This document shows positions 16,916 to 24,407 of a stretch of 51,261 bases of DNA, piece after piece. Position numbers and translations under genes: made by a program. Under the pieces are notes generated by a model. It worked only from the letters and a program-made list of their open reading frames with translations. It was not told the DNA's origin and searched no databases. Position 1 is the stretch's first letter; each line of letters opens with the position of its first letter. The stretch lies in the NCBI RefSeq assembly GCF_003710805.1, contig NZ_RHHB01000020.1, forward strand, positions 1 through 51,261, in the 5' to 3' direction. This DNA is from Agromyces tardus (GTDB lineage: Bacteria; Actinomycetota; Actinomycetes; Actinomycetales; Microbacteriaceae).

Positions 16916-17512
16916 TCAGGCGTGGCGCGCGAGCTCGGCGCTGACCCACCGGTCGTAGCGGTGCCACGGGTCGTCGACCCCGGCGGCCACCTCGCGGATG
17001 TGCGCGAGGAGCGCGTCCTGTAGGTGGAACCACTCCGTCGCCTCCATGCGTGCGTCGGCGAACTGGGCATGACGACGCTGCTCGAGCGGTCGCCCGCCTC
17101 GCTCGAACGCGAGCACCTCATCGTGCGGGATCGCCGTGAGCCGCATGCGCGGGTTGCCGGAGGTGCCGATCTTCACCCGGTCGCGGTATCGCACGTAGTA
17201 CACGACGTCGACCCGGGGCGGCGCGAGCTCGAAGTCGGGCACGTCGCCGAGCCGCCATTCGCAGACGGCGCACAGCCAGCCCGAGGGGTAGCGCACCCCA
17301 AGGCGCGAGCCGCAGACGAGGCACGCGCCGGGCAGCACGTCGGTGATGCCGACGTCGGCGGCGACCCAGTCGTGCGCCACGAGCAGGTGGGTCGTGCACA
17401 GCCGGAGCGGGGCGCCGGGCTGGGCGGGGCAGGCGCAGCCCGCGCCGGATGCATCGACGGCGGTGCAGCGCGCCGCATCCGTCGCCGCGCCCTCGTGCCT
17501 CGCCCGGGTCAT
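16916..17512 (-). CDS. GIY-YIG (T5orf172-like) domain protein with two cysteine clusters
   Basis: 198 residues. The C-terminal half (about 103-170) has VYYVRYRDRVKIGTSGNP, then RMRLTAI, LEQRRHAQFAD and TEWF, which matches the T5orf172/Mug113 branch of the GIY-YIG nuclease superfamily. The N-terminal half carries C16, C26, C28, C39 and C64-x2-C67...C81-x2-C84, which look like one or two zinc-binding modules; the second is a clear zinc ribbon. Such proteins may bind or cut nucleic acid, but cellular targets are not known. No phage or defence neighbours are present, so a housekeeping or repair role is as likely as a selfish one. Confidence 0.75.
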   Translation of the reverse strand: MTRARHEGAATDAARCTAVDASGAGCACPAQPGAPLRLCTTHLLVAHDWVAADVGITDVLPGACLVCGSRLGVRYPSGWLCAVCEWRLGDVPDFELAPPRVDVVYYVRYRDRVKIGTSGNPRMRLTAIPHDEVLAFERGGRPLEQRRHAQFADARMEATEWFHLQDALLAHIREVAAGVDDPWHRYDRWVSAELARHA

Positions 17513-17608
17513 GTTCGCAGGCTACGCGGAGCCACCGACCGTGAGCCGGGTGGACCGCCGGGCTGCCGACGGGCATGCTCGCAGGGAGCGCGCGAGCGCG
17601 GAGACCGG

Positions 17609-17818
17609 TCAGGCCGACGCGGCCGCGTCGCGCAATCGCCGCTTCGCGGCCCGCTCGGTGAGCACCCCGATGTAGTCGCGCACGGGGCTGGAGGCCAGCG
17701 TCGCGAACTCCTCGCCCACGATCAGGTCGATCTCGTCGGTCGACGCGTGGGGGAACTTCGACTGCAGGTTCTCGGCGACCTGCCTGCGGATCTCGGCATC
17801 ATCGATCTCGGCCGTCAT
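17609..17818 (-). CDS. Three-helix bundle dimerization-domain protein
   Basis: 69-residue, all-helical, charged protein. The pattern EIRRQVAENLQSKFPHAS - EIDLIVGEEFATLASSPVRDYI - LTERAAKRRLRD fits the three-helix bundle dimerization domain common in actinobacterial small proteins, which can occur alone or at the end of regulators. It has no DNA-binding or catalytic motif. ATG at 17818 chosen as the first residue of the first helix. The roughly 240 bp upstream, to 18059, hold no convincing gene. Confidence 0.65.
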   Translation of the reverse strand: MTAEIDDAEIRRQVAENLQSKFPHASTDEIDLIVGEEFATLASSPVRDYIGVLTERAAKRRLRDAAASA

Positions 17819-18059
17819 GTGCAGAGTGTCGCACAACCGACTGCGAGACGGCACCTGTCGGAGGTCCCGAGCGCCGATCGCGACGATCCGCTCCGGATAC
17901 CCGAGCGAACGACGGAGTTGCGCCGCTGGTTTAGCATGCCCGCGCGTGGGGGACAAGCCATGACGCGCGAAATGCGGCGAACGCCGAGTCCGCCTATCCT
18001 CGATCAGGGACCCTCGTTCAGGGGCCACGGTGGAGTGCGGCGTCCGGAGGGAGGGCTCG

Positions 18060-18650
18060 GTGGAACGCGACGACGAGCAGCTCGAGCCGACGACGCGACC
18101 GCGCGGCCGTCATGCGGCACCGCCGTCGCCGATCGGCGCGAGCCTCACCGGGCTCTCGTCCCGAGCCGCCGCAGTCCTCGCGAAGGCCACTGCGGCGTTC
18201 GCCGCGCTCGTGGCCGCCGTGGCCGCGGCCCTCGCCCCGCGCATCGAGAGGTTCCGCGCCGGGCCGGTCATGCCGTGGATCTCGCGCAACCGGATCGCCG
18301 TGTTCATCGGCGGCGCATCGCTCGTCTCGGCGCTTGCACTCGGTGGCGCGGTCGCCCTCATCCAGCAGGCTGCGCCGACGTCGGTCGACGAGGCGGGGCA
18401 GTGGGGAACCGAGGGCGAGGCCGTGCCGCAGGAGGCTCCCGTGCCGACGACCTCGCCCGTGACGGGGCTGCGCACGCCCAAGCCGACTCCGACCCCCACT
18501 CCGACCCCGACGGCCGTGCCGGCCGATCCCCTCGTCCCCACCGAGACGGCCTCGCCGACCTCGCCCGATCCGACGCCCACTCCCACCGAGGAGGCGCGGC
18601 GCGACACCGCCCCCGGCGCGACCAACCGTCCCGACAAGCCCAAGGGCTGA
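18060..18650 (+). CDS. Single-pass membrane-anchored protein with Pro/Thr-rich tail
   Basis: 196 residues starting at GTG with a good GGAGGGAGGG ribosome site 5 bases upstream; an in-frame GTG at 18030 is less likely because it lacks such a site. The order is a charged N-terminus, an Ala-rich helical stretch (about 36-60), one clear transmembrane helix (IAVFIGGASLVSALALGGAV, about 82-101), then an extracellular-looking acidic/Pro-Thr tail with a (TP)n run (about 150-160). No enzymatic domain is visible. The tail could span the peptidoglycan or be glycosylated; that is inference. Confidence 0.65.
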   Translation: MERDDEQLEPTTRPRGRHAAPPSPIGASLTGLSSRAAAVLAKATAAFAALVAAVAAALAPRIERFRAGPVMPWISRNRIAVFIGGASLVSALALGGAVALIQQAAPTSVDEAGQWGTEGEAVPQEAPVPTTSPVTGLRTPKPTPTPTPTPTAVPADPLVPTETASPTSPDPTPTPTEEARRDTAPGATNRPDKPKG

Positions 18651-18836
18651 CCGGTGCGGGCGGCGGACCGCCGCGCCGAAACGGGTGACACGGGCTCCGG
18701 GATCCGGCGTCGCGCCGCGACATCCGCCGACGTTCAGCTTCGTCACACTCCGCATTCATCCGGCGTTCGGGTCAGCGTGGTGCGCTAATGTCGGTGCCCA
18801 CCACCCGTTGGGCGAACGCGACGAGACGGAGTCACC

Positions 18837-19781
18837 GTGAACACCCGGACGGCCGAGTATCCTCGGCCGGATCACTTCCTGCTTCACATCAGCGACACGC
18901 ACCTCCTCGCGGGCGGCGGCAAGTTGTACGACCGCGTGGCCGCCGACCAGCACCTGCGCCAGTTGTTCGACGAGTTCGAGGCGTCCGGCGGCCGGCCCGA
19001 GGCCATCGTCTTCACGGGCGACCTGGCCGACAAGGGCGAGTCCGACGCGTACGCGCACATCCGGGCGATCGTCGACCCGGCCGCCGAGCGCCTCGGCGCC
19101 CAGGTCATCTGGGTCATGGGCAACCACGACGACCGCGACGCGTTCCGGCGCGGACTGCTCGGCGACACCTTCGGCGGGTACCGGCCCGTCGACCGCGTCG
19201 ACGACGTGAACGGCCTGCGCGTCATCACCCTCGACACCACGGTACCGGGGCACCACCACGGCGCGATCGCCGGAGAGCAGCTCGACTGGCTGGCCGAAGA
19301 ACTCGCGATCCCGGCGCCGCACGGGTCGATCCTCGCCCTGCACCACCCGCCGGTGCCGAGCGTGCTCGACCTCGCCGCGGCGGTGGAGCTGCGCGACCAG
19401 TCGTCGCTCGCCGAGGTCGTCGAGGGCACCGACATCCGCTCGATCATCGCGGGGCACCTGCACTACTCGTCGACCGCCACCTTCGCCGGCATCCCCGTGT
19501 CGGTCGCGTCGGCGAGCTGCTACACGCAGGACCTCAACGTGCCCGTCGGCGGCACGCGCGGCCGCGACGGAGCGCGGGCGTTCAACCTCGTGCACGTCTA
19601 CCCGTCGACGGTGCTGCACTCCGTCGTGCCGCTCGGCGCGTTCCCGTCGCTCGACTGGATCGACGCCGACGAGACCCGGCGACGGCTCACGGCCGACGGC
19701 ATCAGCATCGCTGATGCCGCGACGCCGACGGTCGCGCCGGAGCCGCCGATGACGATGCCCATCACGGTGCTCGCGGGCTGA
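18837..19781 (+). CDS. Metallophosphoesterase, cyclic-nucleotide phosphodiesterase type
   Basis: 314-residue calcineurin-like phosphoesterase of the CpdA/Rv0805 group. Metal-binding motifs are all there: HISDTHL (about 17-23), FTGDLADKG (about 59-67), MGNHDDRD (about 93-100), ALHHPPVPSV (about 166-175) and IAGHLHYSSTATFAG (about 204-218). Relatives hydrolyse 3',5'-cAMP or other phosphodiesters and often act on the cell envelope. GTG start with GGAGTCACC before it. The gene ends just before a cluster of palindromic repeats. Confidence 0.9.
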   Translation: MNTRTAEYPRPDHFLLHISDTHLLAGGGKLYDRVAADQHLRQLFDEFEASGGRPEAIVFTGDLADKGESDAYAHIRAIVDPAAERLGAQVIWVMGNHDDRDAFRRGLLGDTFGGYRPVDRVDDVNGLRVITLDTTVPGHHHGAIAGEQLDWLAEELAIPAPHGSILALHHPPVPSVLDLAAAVELRDQSSLAEVVEGTDIRSIIAGHLHYSSTATFAGIPVSVASASCYTQDLNVPVGGTRGRDGARAFNLVHVYPSTVLHSVVPLGAFPSLDWIDADETRRRLTADGISIADAATPTVAPEPPMTMPITVLAG

Positions 19782-19790
19782 CCAGCGGAA

Positions 19791-19954
19791 TCTCGATACG
19801 CTCGCTGCGCTCGCACTCGATCGGCGGGTTGCGCGAACCGCCGATCGAGTAGCGCGGAGCGCGTATCGAGATCTGAAGCGGGATCTCGATACGCTCGCTG
19901 CGCTCGCTACTCGATCGGCGGGTGATCCGGCTGTGCTCGCTCCTCGATCGGCGG
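19791..19954. repeat. Palindromic TATCGAG-type repeat cluster between convergent genes
   Basis: Three half-elements and a remnant: TCTCGATACG...CACTCGATCGGCGG (from 19791), the inverted CCGCCGATCGAGTAG...GTATCGAGATC (about 19841-19873), a second right-hand copy (about 19883-19921), and a truncated CTCCTCGATCGGCGG at 19940. The inner stems here are CGCTCGCTGCGCTCG and GCGCGGAGCGC, different from those at 13322 although the outer sequence is the same. The cluster lies between converging gene ends and may help end transcription. Confidence 0.85.
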
Positions 19955-19962
19955 CGCGACGG

Positions 19963-20301
19963 TCACCACTGCGCGTCGAGGTCGAGGTCGGTGACATCCG
20001 TCATCTCGTCGGGCCAGGCGGGCGTGCTCGGCCGGAGCCGGGCCGTGCGATCCTCGAGGTCGCGGACGAGCTCGGTGTCGGGCGGCAACTCGGCCGCCTC
20101 GGCGACCGGCACGGAGAACAGCTGGCTCGCCGGGCCGAGCAGCAGGTGGGCGTTCGTCGTGGCACCGGCCTCCGAGCGCACCGGCACCGACACGACGTCG
20201 GACGTGCTGTTCTCGGCGAGGGCGCGGGCGAACCGGAGCAGCGCCTTGCAGACGGCATCCTCGACGAGGATGTCGCCACCGGCGTAATAGAGGCGTCGCA
20301 T
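19963..20301 (-). CDS. Hypothetical protein
   Basis: 112 residues, no recognised family. It begins MRRLYYAGGDILVEDAVCKALLRFARAL, has a central SVPVRSEAGATTNAHLLLGP stretch suggesting alternating strands, and ends in an acidic tail (WPDEMTDVTDLDLDAQW). Codon use is like its neighbours, with strong third-position GC, which supports it as real. It is divergent from the DUF7882 gene pair across about 270 bp. The intergenic stretch 20302-20569 shows no repeat, terminator or clear promoter pair to me. Confidence 0.6.
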   Translation of the reverse strand: MRRLYYAGGDILVEDAVCKALLRFARALAENSTSDVVSVPVRSEAGATTNAHLLLGPASQLFSVPVAEAAELPPDTELVRDLEDRTARLRPSTPAWPDEMTDVTDLDLDAQW

Positions 20302-20569
20302 GCTTGGAATGCTGCCGTGGATCGGCGCCCGGGCACAGGGGCTTGCACGCGGCGCTCGCCGACGTGACAATGCCATGCCGATGCGGCAGCCGTCGCGGCG
20401 CCGGGATCGGAGCGGCGCCCCGCCCGGACCGGAATTGTAGACGCCCGCCGCCGAGACCTCCACCCCACGCGCACGCCGGTCGATGCCGCAAGACTGGTCG
20501 GACGACGGCATCGACGCGATGGAATGCGGCCGAGACCATCCGGCCCCATCGCCGACGAGGGGAGCCGAG

Positions 20570-20899
20570 ATGGGCAAGTTCTCGTACGACTCGACCGTGA
20601 AGGTCGACTTCGAGGATCGGCTGCTCGCCCACCTGCAACTGGTGATCGGGGCGAAGCTGCGCCGCGGCGAGTCGTTCCACTTCTCCTGGCGCGACGATCC
20701 GAGCATCGGCGACGGGCGCACCACGATCTGGATCCACCCGCGCGCGACGATGGTCTACAAGTTCTACGGGAGCCGACCCCCCACGATCAATCGCGCGTGG
20801 GTGGAGGCGCTCACGATCACCGCGAACTCGGCCGCGGGCCTGCACATCGTGCCCGAGCCGGGACCGGGCGAGGACGGCGCCGAGGAGCACCTCTCGTGA
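20570..20899 (+). CDS. DUF7882-family small protein
   Basis: 109 residues. FSYDSTVKVDFEDRLLAHLQ, LVIGAKLRRGESFHFSW, TTIWIHPRATMVYKFYGS and ALTITANSAAGLHIVPEP form a conserved alpha/beta pattern that I recognise from Microbacteriaceae proteins, where it is sometimes mislabelled ATP-dependent DNA ligase; no nucleotidyl-transferase lysine motif or other ligase signature is present. A GAGGGGAG ribosome site precedes the ATG. Its stop overlaps the next GTG (GTGA), so the two small proteins are coupled. Function unknown. Confidence 0.75.
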   Translation: MGKFSYDSTVKVDFEDRLLAHLQLVIGAKLRRGESFHFSWRDDPSIGDGRTTIWIHPRATMVYKFYGSRPPTINRAWVEALTITANSAAGLHIVPEPGPGEDGAEEHLS

Positions 20900-21123
20900 A
20901 GCGCATCGACGTGGGCTACGGGGGCGACTGGTACAGCATCGGCGCCCGGGACATCGACGACGTGCAGCGCGAGATCGACGAGTACCTCGGCGCGGGCGGC
21001 GGCTGGCTGCTCGTCAACGCGGGCGAGGGGAGCGTGGGTCCTGCCCGGCTCTACGTTTCGCCGGGCACGCCGATCGCGCTCCTGCCCGTGGCGGAGCCGC
21101 CCGACGAGGAATCGCACGACTGA
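20896..21123 (+). CDS. Small protein coupled to the DUF7882 gene
   Basis: 75 residues: VKRIDVGYGGDWYSIGARDI, then a helix with DVQREIDEYL, GGGWLLVNAG and a strand pair ending in a Pro-rich acidic tail. It looks like a compact alpha/beta fold, possibly a binding partner of the upstream DUF7882 product. The GTG start is inside the upstream stop codon, so translation is almost certainly coupled. No known family recognised. Confidence 0.65.
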   Translation: MKRIDVGYGGDWYSIGARDIDDVQREIDEYLGAGGGWLLVNAGEGSVGPARLYVSPGTPIALLPVAEPPDEESHD

Positions 21124-22866
21124 TCAGGCCGTGAGGTCGGATGCCGCGTCGGCACTCGCCGCGCCCGCCACCTGACCGTGACCCGCGGCATCCGCCTCGG
21201 ACTTCTCCCACGGAGCAGGGAAGGGGAAGTAGCGCTCGAGGAAGTCGATGACCGCCGCGGTGCGCTGCTCCACCGAGATCTCGGGGAAGCTGCCGTCGTT
21301 GAGGCAGAACATGTCGACGTCGCGCCGCTTGAGGAGCCGCTGCATCGCGGGCAGCGCACGCTTGAGTGTGGTCTCGACGTACTTCACCGTCGCGTCGGTC
21401 TGCACGACCGCCCTGCCGGTGAGCAGCGCGTAGTAGTGGTACAGCGAGTTCGTGACCGAGATGTCGGTGGCCGAGCGGAAGCGGCTCGCCGCCGTGCGCG
21501 CGAACTCCTCGGGGAAGGTCGCCTCGAGGTCGGCCAGCACGCTCTTGCGGAGCGGGGCTGCGCAGTGCTCGAGGTGGCGAGTGGTGACCTTGCCGTACCG
21601 CTCGCGCAGCAGGGCGCGGTTCACGCGCGCGGCGTTCTCGAAGCCCGAGCGGCCCGGATGCGTGTCGCCCAGCCCGATGCGCGTGGACGCCTCGACGAAC
21701 TTGGTGATGCCGCCGGGGGAGAAGAACAGCGACGGGCTGAGTGGCCGGCCGAAGAACATGTCGTCGTTCGAGTAGAGGAAGTGCTCGGCGAGCCCGTCGA
21801 TGTGGTGCAGCTGGCTCTCGACCGCGTGCGAGTTGTGCGTCGGCAGCACCGACGGGTCGGCGAACATCGCCTCGCTCGGCACGATGCTGACCTTGGGGTG
21901 CTTCGCGAGCCACTTGGGCGCGGGCGAGTCGGTCGCGATGAAGATGCGACGCACCCAGGGCGCGAACATGTACACCGAGCGCAGCGCGTACTTGAGCTCG
22001 TCGATCTGGCGGTACCGGGCCTCGGAGTCGTCGCCCTCGCCCACGACGTAGCTCTGCATTCGCTTGGCCCGCTCGCGGATGAACTCGTCGCTCGAGCCGT
22101 CGACCCACGAGAAGACCATGTCGATCTCGAAGTCGATGTCGCTCGCGAGCGGCGCCCACATGTGCTCGAGCGTCGGCCAGTCGCGGCCGTGCAGGTGCAC
22201 GATGTCGTCGATCGCCTCGGCGCGGGGCAGGGTGCGCCGCATGAGCGCGTTCTCGAGGGGGGCCTGGATGACGTCGTCGCCGAAGCTCCAGAACTCCAGC
22301 TGCACGGCGGACTCGGCCCCGTAGCGCAGGCGCCCGACGGGTTCGACGCGCGGGCGGTAGATCGAGACCGCCTCGGGCTTGCGGTGCGCCGACAGGGTGC
22401 CGTCGGCGACGAGCACGTGCGCGGCATCCGCCGCCTTCTCGGGCACGAGGGTGGCGGCGTAGAACGGCTCGTTCGCGAAGGCGGCGGCGAGGGCGGCGGT
22501 GACCGCCTTGCGCTGCGCACGGTCGACGGCGATCACGGGGCGGTCGTCGTCGCGGCGCACGAGCAGCAGGTCGATGCCGGCGTCGTCGAGGGCGGATGCC
22601 ACGGCCAGCAGGTCTTCGACCATCGACTCGCGCGGGGTGACGTGCCCGTTCTGCAGCGCCCACTGCCCCTTGCGCATGACGAGGTCGTCGCGCGTGAACC
22701 GGGCGTGGGGCGCCTGCGACGACACGAGCACGAGCTCGGGCACGTCGCTGAGCCGGAGCCCCGGCTCCGATCGGGGTGCGCGGCGGCGGAACGCCTCGCC
22801 GGGCTGGGTGCGGTGCTGGGTCGTCGGGTCGTGCGGGATGCGGTCGTCGTGCTCGCTCGTCGTCAC
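21124..22866 (-). CDS. Stealth-family sugar-phosphate transferase
   Basis: 580-residue Stealth protein, a family that transfers hexose-1-phosphate to build phosphate-linked surface or capsular polysaccharides and is related to animal GlcNAc-1-phosphotransferase. All four conserved regions are visible: CR1 IDMVFSWVDGSSDEF (248-262), CR2 RYRQIDELKYALRSVYMFAP (284-303), CR3 starting HNSHAVESQLHHI (about 344-378) and CR4 MFCLNDGSFPEI (about 535). An N-terminal region (about 45-240) holds a nucleotidyltransferase-like extension. GTG start with AGGAG 11 bases upstream. It stands alone, with no other capsule genes in the window, which is unusual. Cytoplasmic; no signal peptide. Confidence 0.9.
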   Translation of the reverse strand: MTTSEHDDRIPHDPTTQHRTQPGEAFRRRAPRSEPGLRLSDVPELVLVSSQAPHARFTRDDLVMRKGQWALQNGHVTPRESMVEDLLAVASALDDAGIDLLLVRRDDDRPVIAVDRAQRKAVTAALAAAFANEPFYAATLVPEKAADAAHVLVADGTLSAHRKPEAVSIYRPRVEPVGRLRYGAESAVQLEFWSFGDDVIQAPLENALMRRTLPRAEAIDDIVHLHGRDWPTLEHMWAPLASDIDFEIDMVFSWVDGSSDEFIRERAKRMQSYVVGEGDDSEARYRQIDELKYALRSVYMFAPWVRRIFIATDSPAPKWLAKHPKVSIVPSEAMFADPSVLPTHNSHAVESQLHHIDGLAEHFLYSNDDMFFGRPLSPSLFFSPGGITKFVEASTRIGLGDTHPGRSGFENAARVNRALLRERYGKVTTRHLEHCAAPLRKSVLADLEATFPEEFARTAASRFRSATDISVTNSLYHYYALLTGRAVVQTDATVKYVETTLKRALPAMQRLLKRRDVDMFCLNDGSFPEISVEQRTAAVIDFLERYFPFPAPWEKSEADAAGHGQVAGAASADAASDLTA

Positions 22867-23042
22867 TCGGCGGGATGCTCCTGGGTCTGGGATCGTGGGG
22901 TGCGCGTCGTGGGCGTGGGTGGGGCCGTGCGCTGAGACTGCAGAGCGTGCGCCGCTCGGCGCACGCTGCACCCCAATCGTACTTCGGCAGGGGCAGGACC
23001 GAAGGGGCTTGTGGACGACTGCTGTGAATTCCGCGAGGAATC

Positions 23043-23071
23043 TTCGACTCCCAGCGGTGGCGGCGTACGCT
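23043..23071 (+). promoter_or_regulatory. Promoter of the desaturase gene
   Basis: TTCGAC (23043-23048) and TACGCT (23066-23071) are separated by exactly 17 bp, giving a leader of about 60 nt before the ATG at 23139. The rest of the 272-bp divergent gap shows no other clear signal. Confidence 0.5.
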
Positions 23072-23138
23072 GGGATCACCAGAATCCATCGACCGCGTGC
23101 CCGGACCCCGCCTGCGGCGACCTCGAGAGAAGGTCGTC

Positions 23139-24245
23139 ATGTCCAGCGAGATCATGCGCACCGGTCCGAGGACGAAGACCGGAGCCGAGCGGTCCGTCTC
23201 GACCGCCGTCGTCGGCTCGAGCGAGTTCACCGAGCTCGCCCGCCGCGTCAAGGACGCCGGGCTCATGCGGCGACGATACGGCTACTACTGGACCAAGCTC
23301 ATCGCCGTGCCCGTGGTGTTCGCGGCATCCGTCGCCCTCTTCATCTGGATCGGCGACACGTGGTGGCAGATGTTCACCGCCGTCGGATTCGCCGTGCTGT
23401 TCACGCAGACGGCGTTCCTCGGCCACGACGCCGCGCACCGGCAGATCTTCCGCTCGGGCAAGTGGAACGACTGGACGAGCCTCGTGCTCGGCGGGTTCGT
23501 GGGCATGAGCTACGGGTGGTGGCAGCACAAGCACACCCGGCACCACGCGAACCCCAACCAGATCGGCGTCGACCCCGACATCGACCTGCCGGTCGTCGCC
23601 GTCACCCCCGACCAGGCGACCCGGCACCGCAACCCGATCCTGCGCTGGATGATGGCGCACCAGGGCGCCTTCTTCTTCCCGATCCTCCTGTTCGAGGGAC
23701 TCTCCCTGCACGCCTCGAGCGTGCACCGGGTGTTCGCGAGGGAGCCCCTCGCCCATCGTCCGGCGGAGATCGCGGCGCTCGCCGTGCGCCTCCTCGGCTT
23801 CGTCGCGCTCGTGTTCCTCGTGCTCTCGCCCGGCAGGGCGGCGGTGTTCCTCGCGATCCAGCTCGGCCTGTTCGGCTTCTACATGGGGATGTCGTTCGCC
23901 CCGAACCACAAGGGCATGCCGCTCGTGCCGAAGGGGATGCGGCTCGACTTCCTGCGCCGCCAGGTGCTCATGAGCCGCGACATCCGCGGCAGCCGCTTCA
24001 TCGACGTGCTCATGGGCGGCCTCAACTACCAGATCGAGCACCACCTGTTCCCGTCGATGCCGCGACCCCACCTGCGCCGCGCCGCGCCGATCATCGCCGA
24101 GTACTGCCGCGACCACGACGTGCCGTACACGCAGACCTCGCTCACGCAGTCGTACGGGATCGTGCTGCGCTACATCAACCGGGTCGGACTCGGCGAGCGC
24201 GATCCGTTCGAGTGTCCGATGCTGGTGCAGCGCGCGAGCATCTGA
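23139..24245 (+). CDS. Membrane fatty acid desaturase
   Basis: 368-residue integral-membrane di-iron desaturase that introduces a double bond into acyl chains. The three histidine boxes are HDAAH (96-100), HKHTRHH (130-136) and QIEHH (about 298-302), the last being the form seen in front-end/acyl-lipid desaturases. Four hydrophobic segments surround them, including 53-70 and 78-93. Membrane fluidity control, for example in cold, is the expected role. A hairpin terminator lies 28 bp downstream, so it is monocistronic. Confidence 0.92.
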   Translation: MSSEIMRTGPRTKTGAERSVSTAVVGSSEFTELARRVKDAGLMRRRYGYYWTKLIAVPVVFAASVALFIWIGDTWWQMFTAVGFAVLFTQTAFLGHDAAHRQIFRSGKWNDWTSLVLGGFVGMSYGWWQHKHTRHHANPNQIGVDPDIDLPVVAVTPDQATRHRNPILRWMMAHQGAFFFPILLFEGLSLHASSVHRVFAREPLAHRPAEIAALAVRLLGFVALVFLVLSPGRAAVFLAIQLGLFGFYMGMSFAPNHKGMPLVPKGMRLDFLRRQVLMSRDIRGSRFIDVLMGGLNYQIEHHLFPSMPRPHLRRAAPIIAEYCRDHDVPYTQTSLTQSYGIVLRYINRVGLGERDPFECPMLVQRASI

Positions 24246-24273
24246 GCCGCGCGGGCAGCCCGGAAACCGGACT

Positions 24274-24297
24274 CGGCAGGGGCCCCCAGCCCTGCCG
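24274..24297 (+). terminator. Intrinsic-type terminator after the desaturase gene
   Basis: CGGCAGGG (24274-24281) pairs with CCCTGCCG (24290-24297) around an 8-base loop; only a weak pyrimidine run follows. Confidence 0.6.
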
Positions 24298-24352
24298 GGC
24301 CCTTCCGTGTTGCGCTCTGTGACGCAGCGTGACTCCATGCGGCGCCGATCGG

Positions 24353-24381
24353 TTGAGGGCGGGTGCCGCGCTCCGTAGCGT
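24353..24381 (+). promoter_or_regulatory. Promoter of the class V aminotransferase gene
   Basis: TTGAGG (24353-24358) and TAGCGT (24376-24381) at exactly 17 bp spacing make one of the best -35/-10 pairs in the window; the ATG at 24408 follows about 20 nt after the expected start point, with GAGAGGC as ribosome site. Confidence 0.65.
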
Positions 24382-24407
24382 CGATCCACACGACGAGAGG
24401 CAGCGAC

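Noticed and set aside
16916..17512. Homing endonuclease or restriction gene
   Set aside because: No intron, intein, methylase or phage neighbours; composition matches the chromosome.
20570..20899. ATP-dependent DNA ligase annotation for the DUF7882 protein
   Set aside because: 109 residues with no KxDG adenylation motif or OB fold; the label seems to be a database error carried over.
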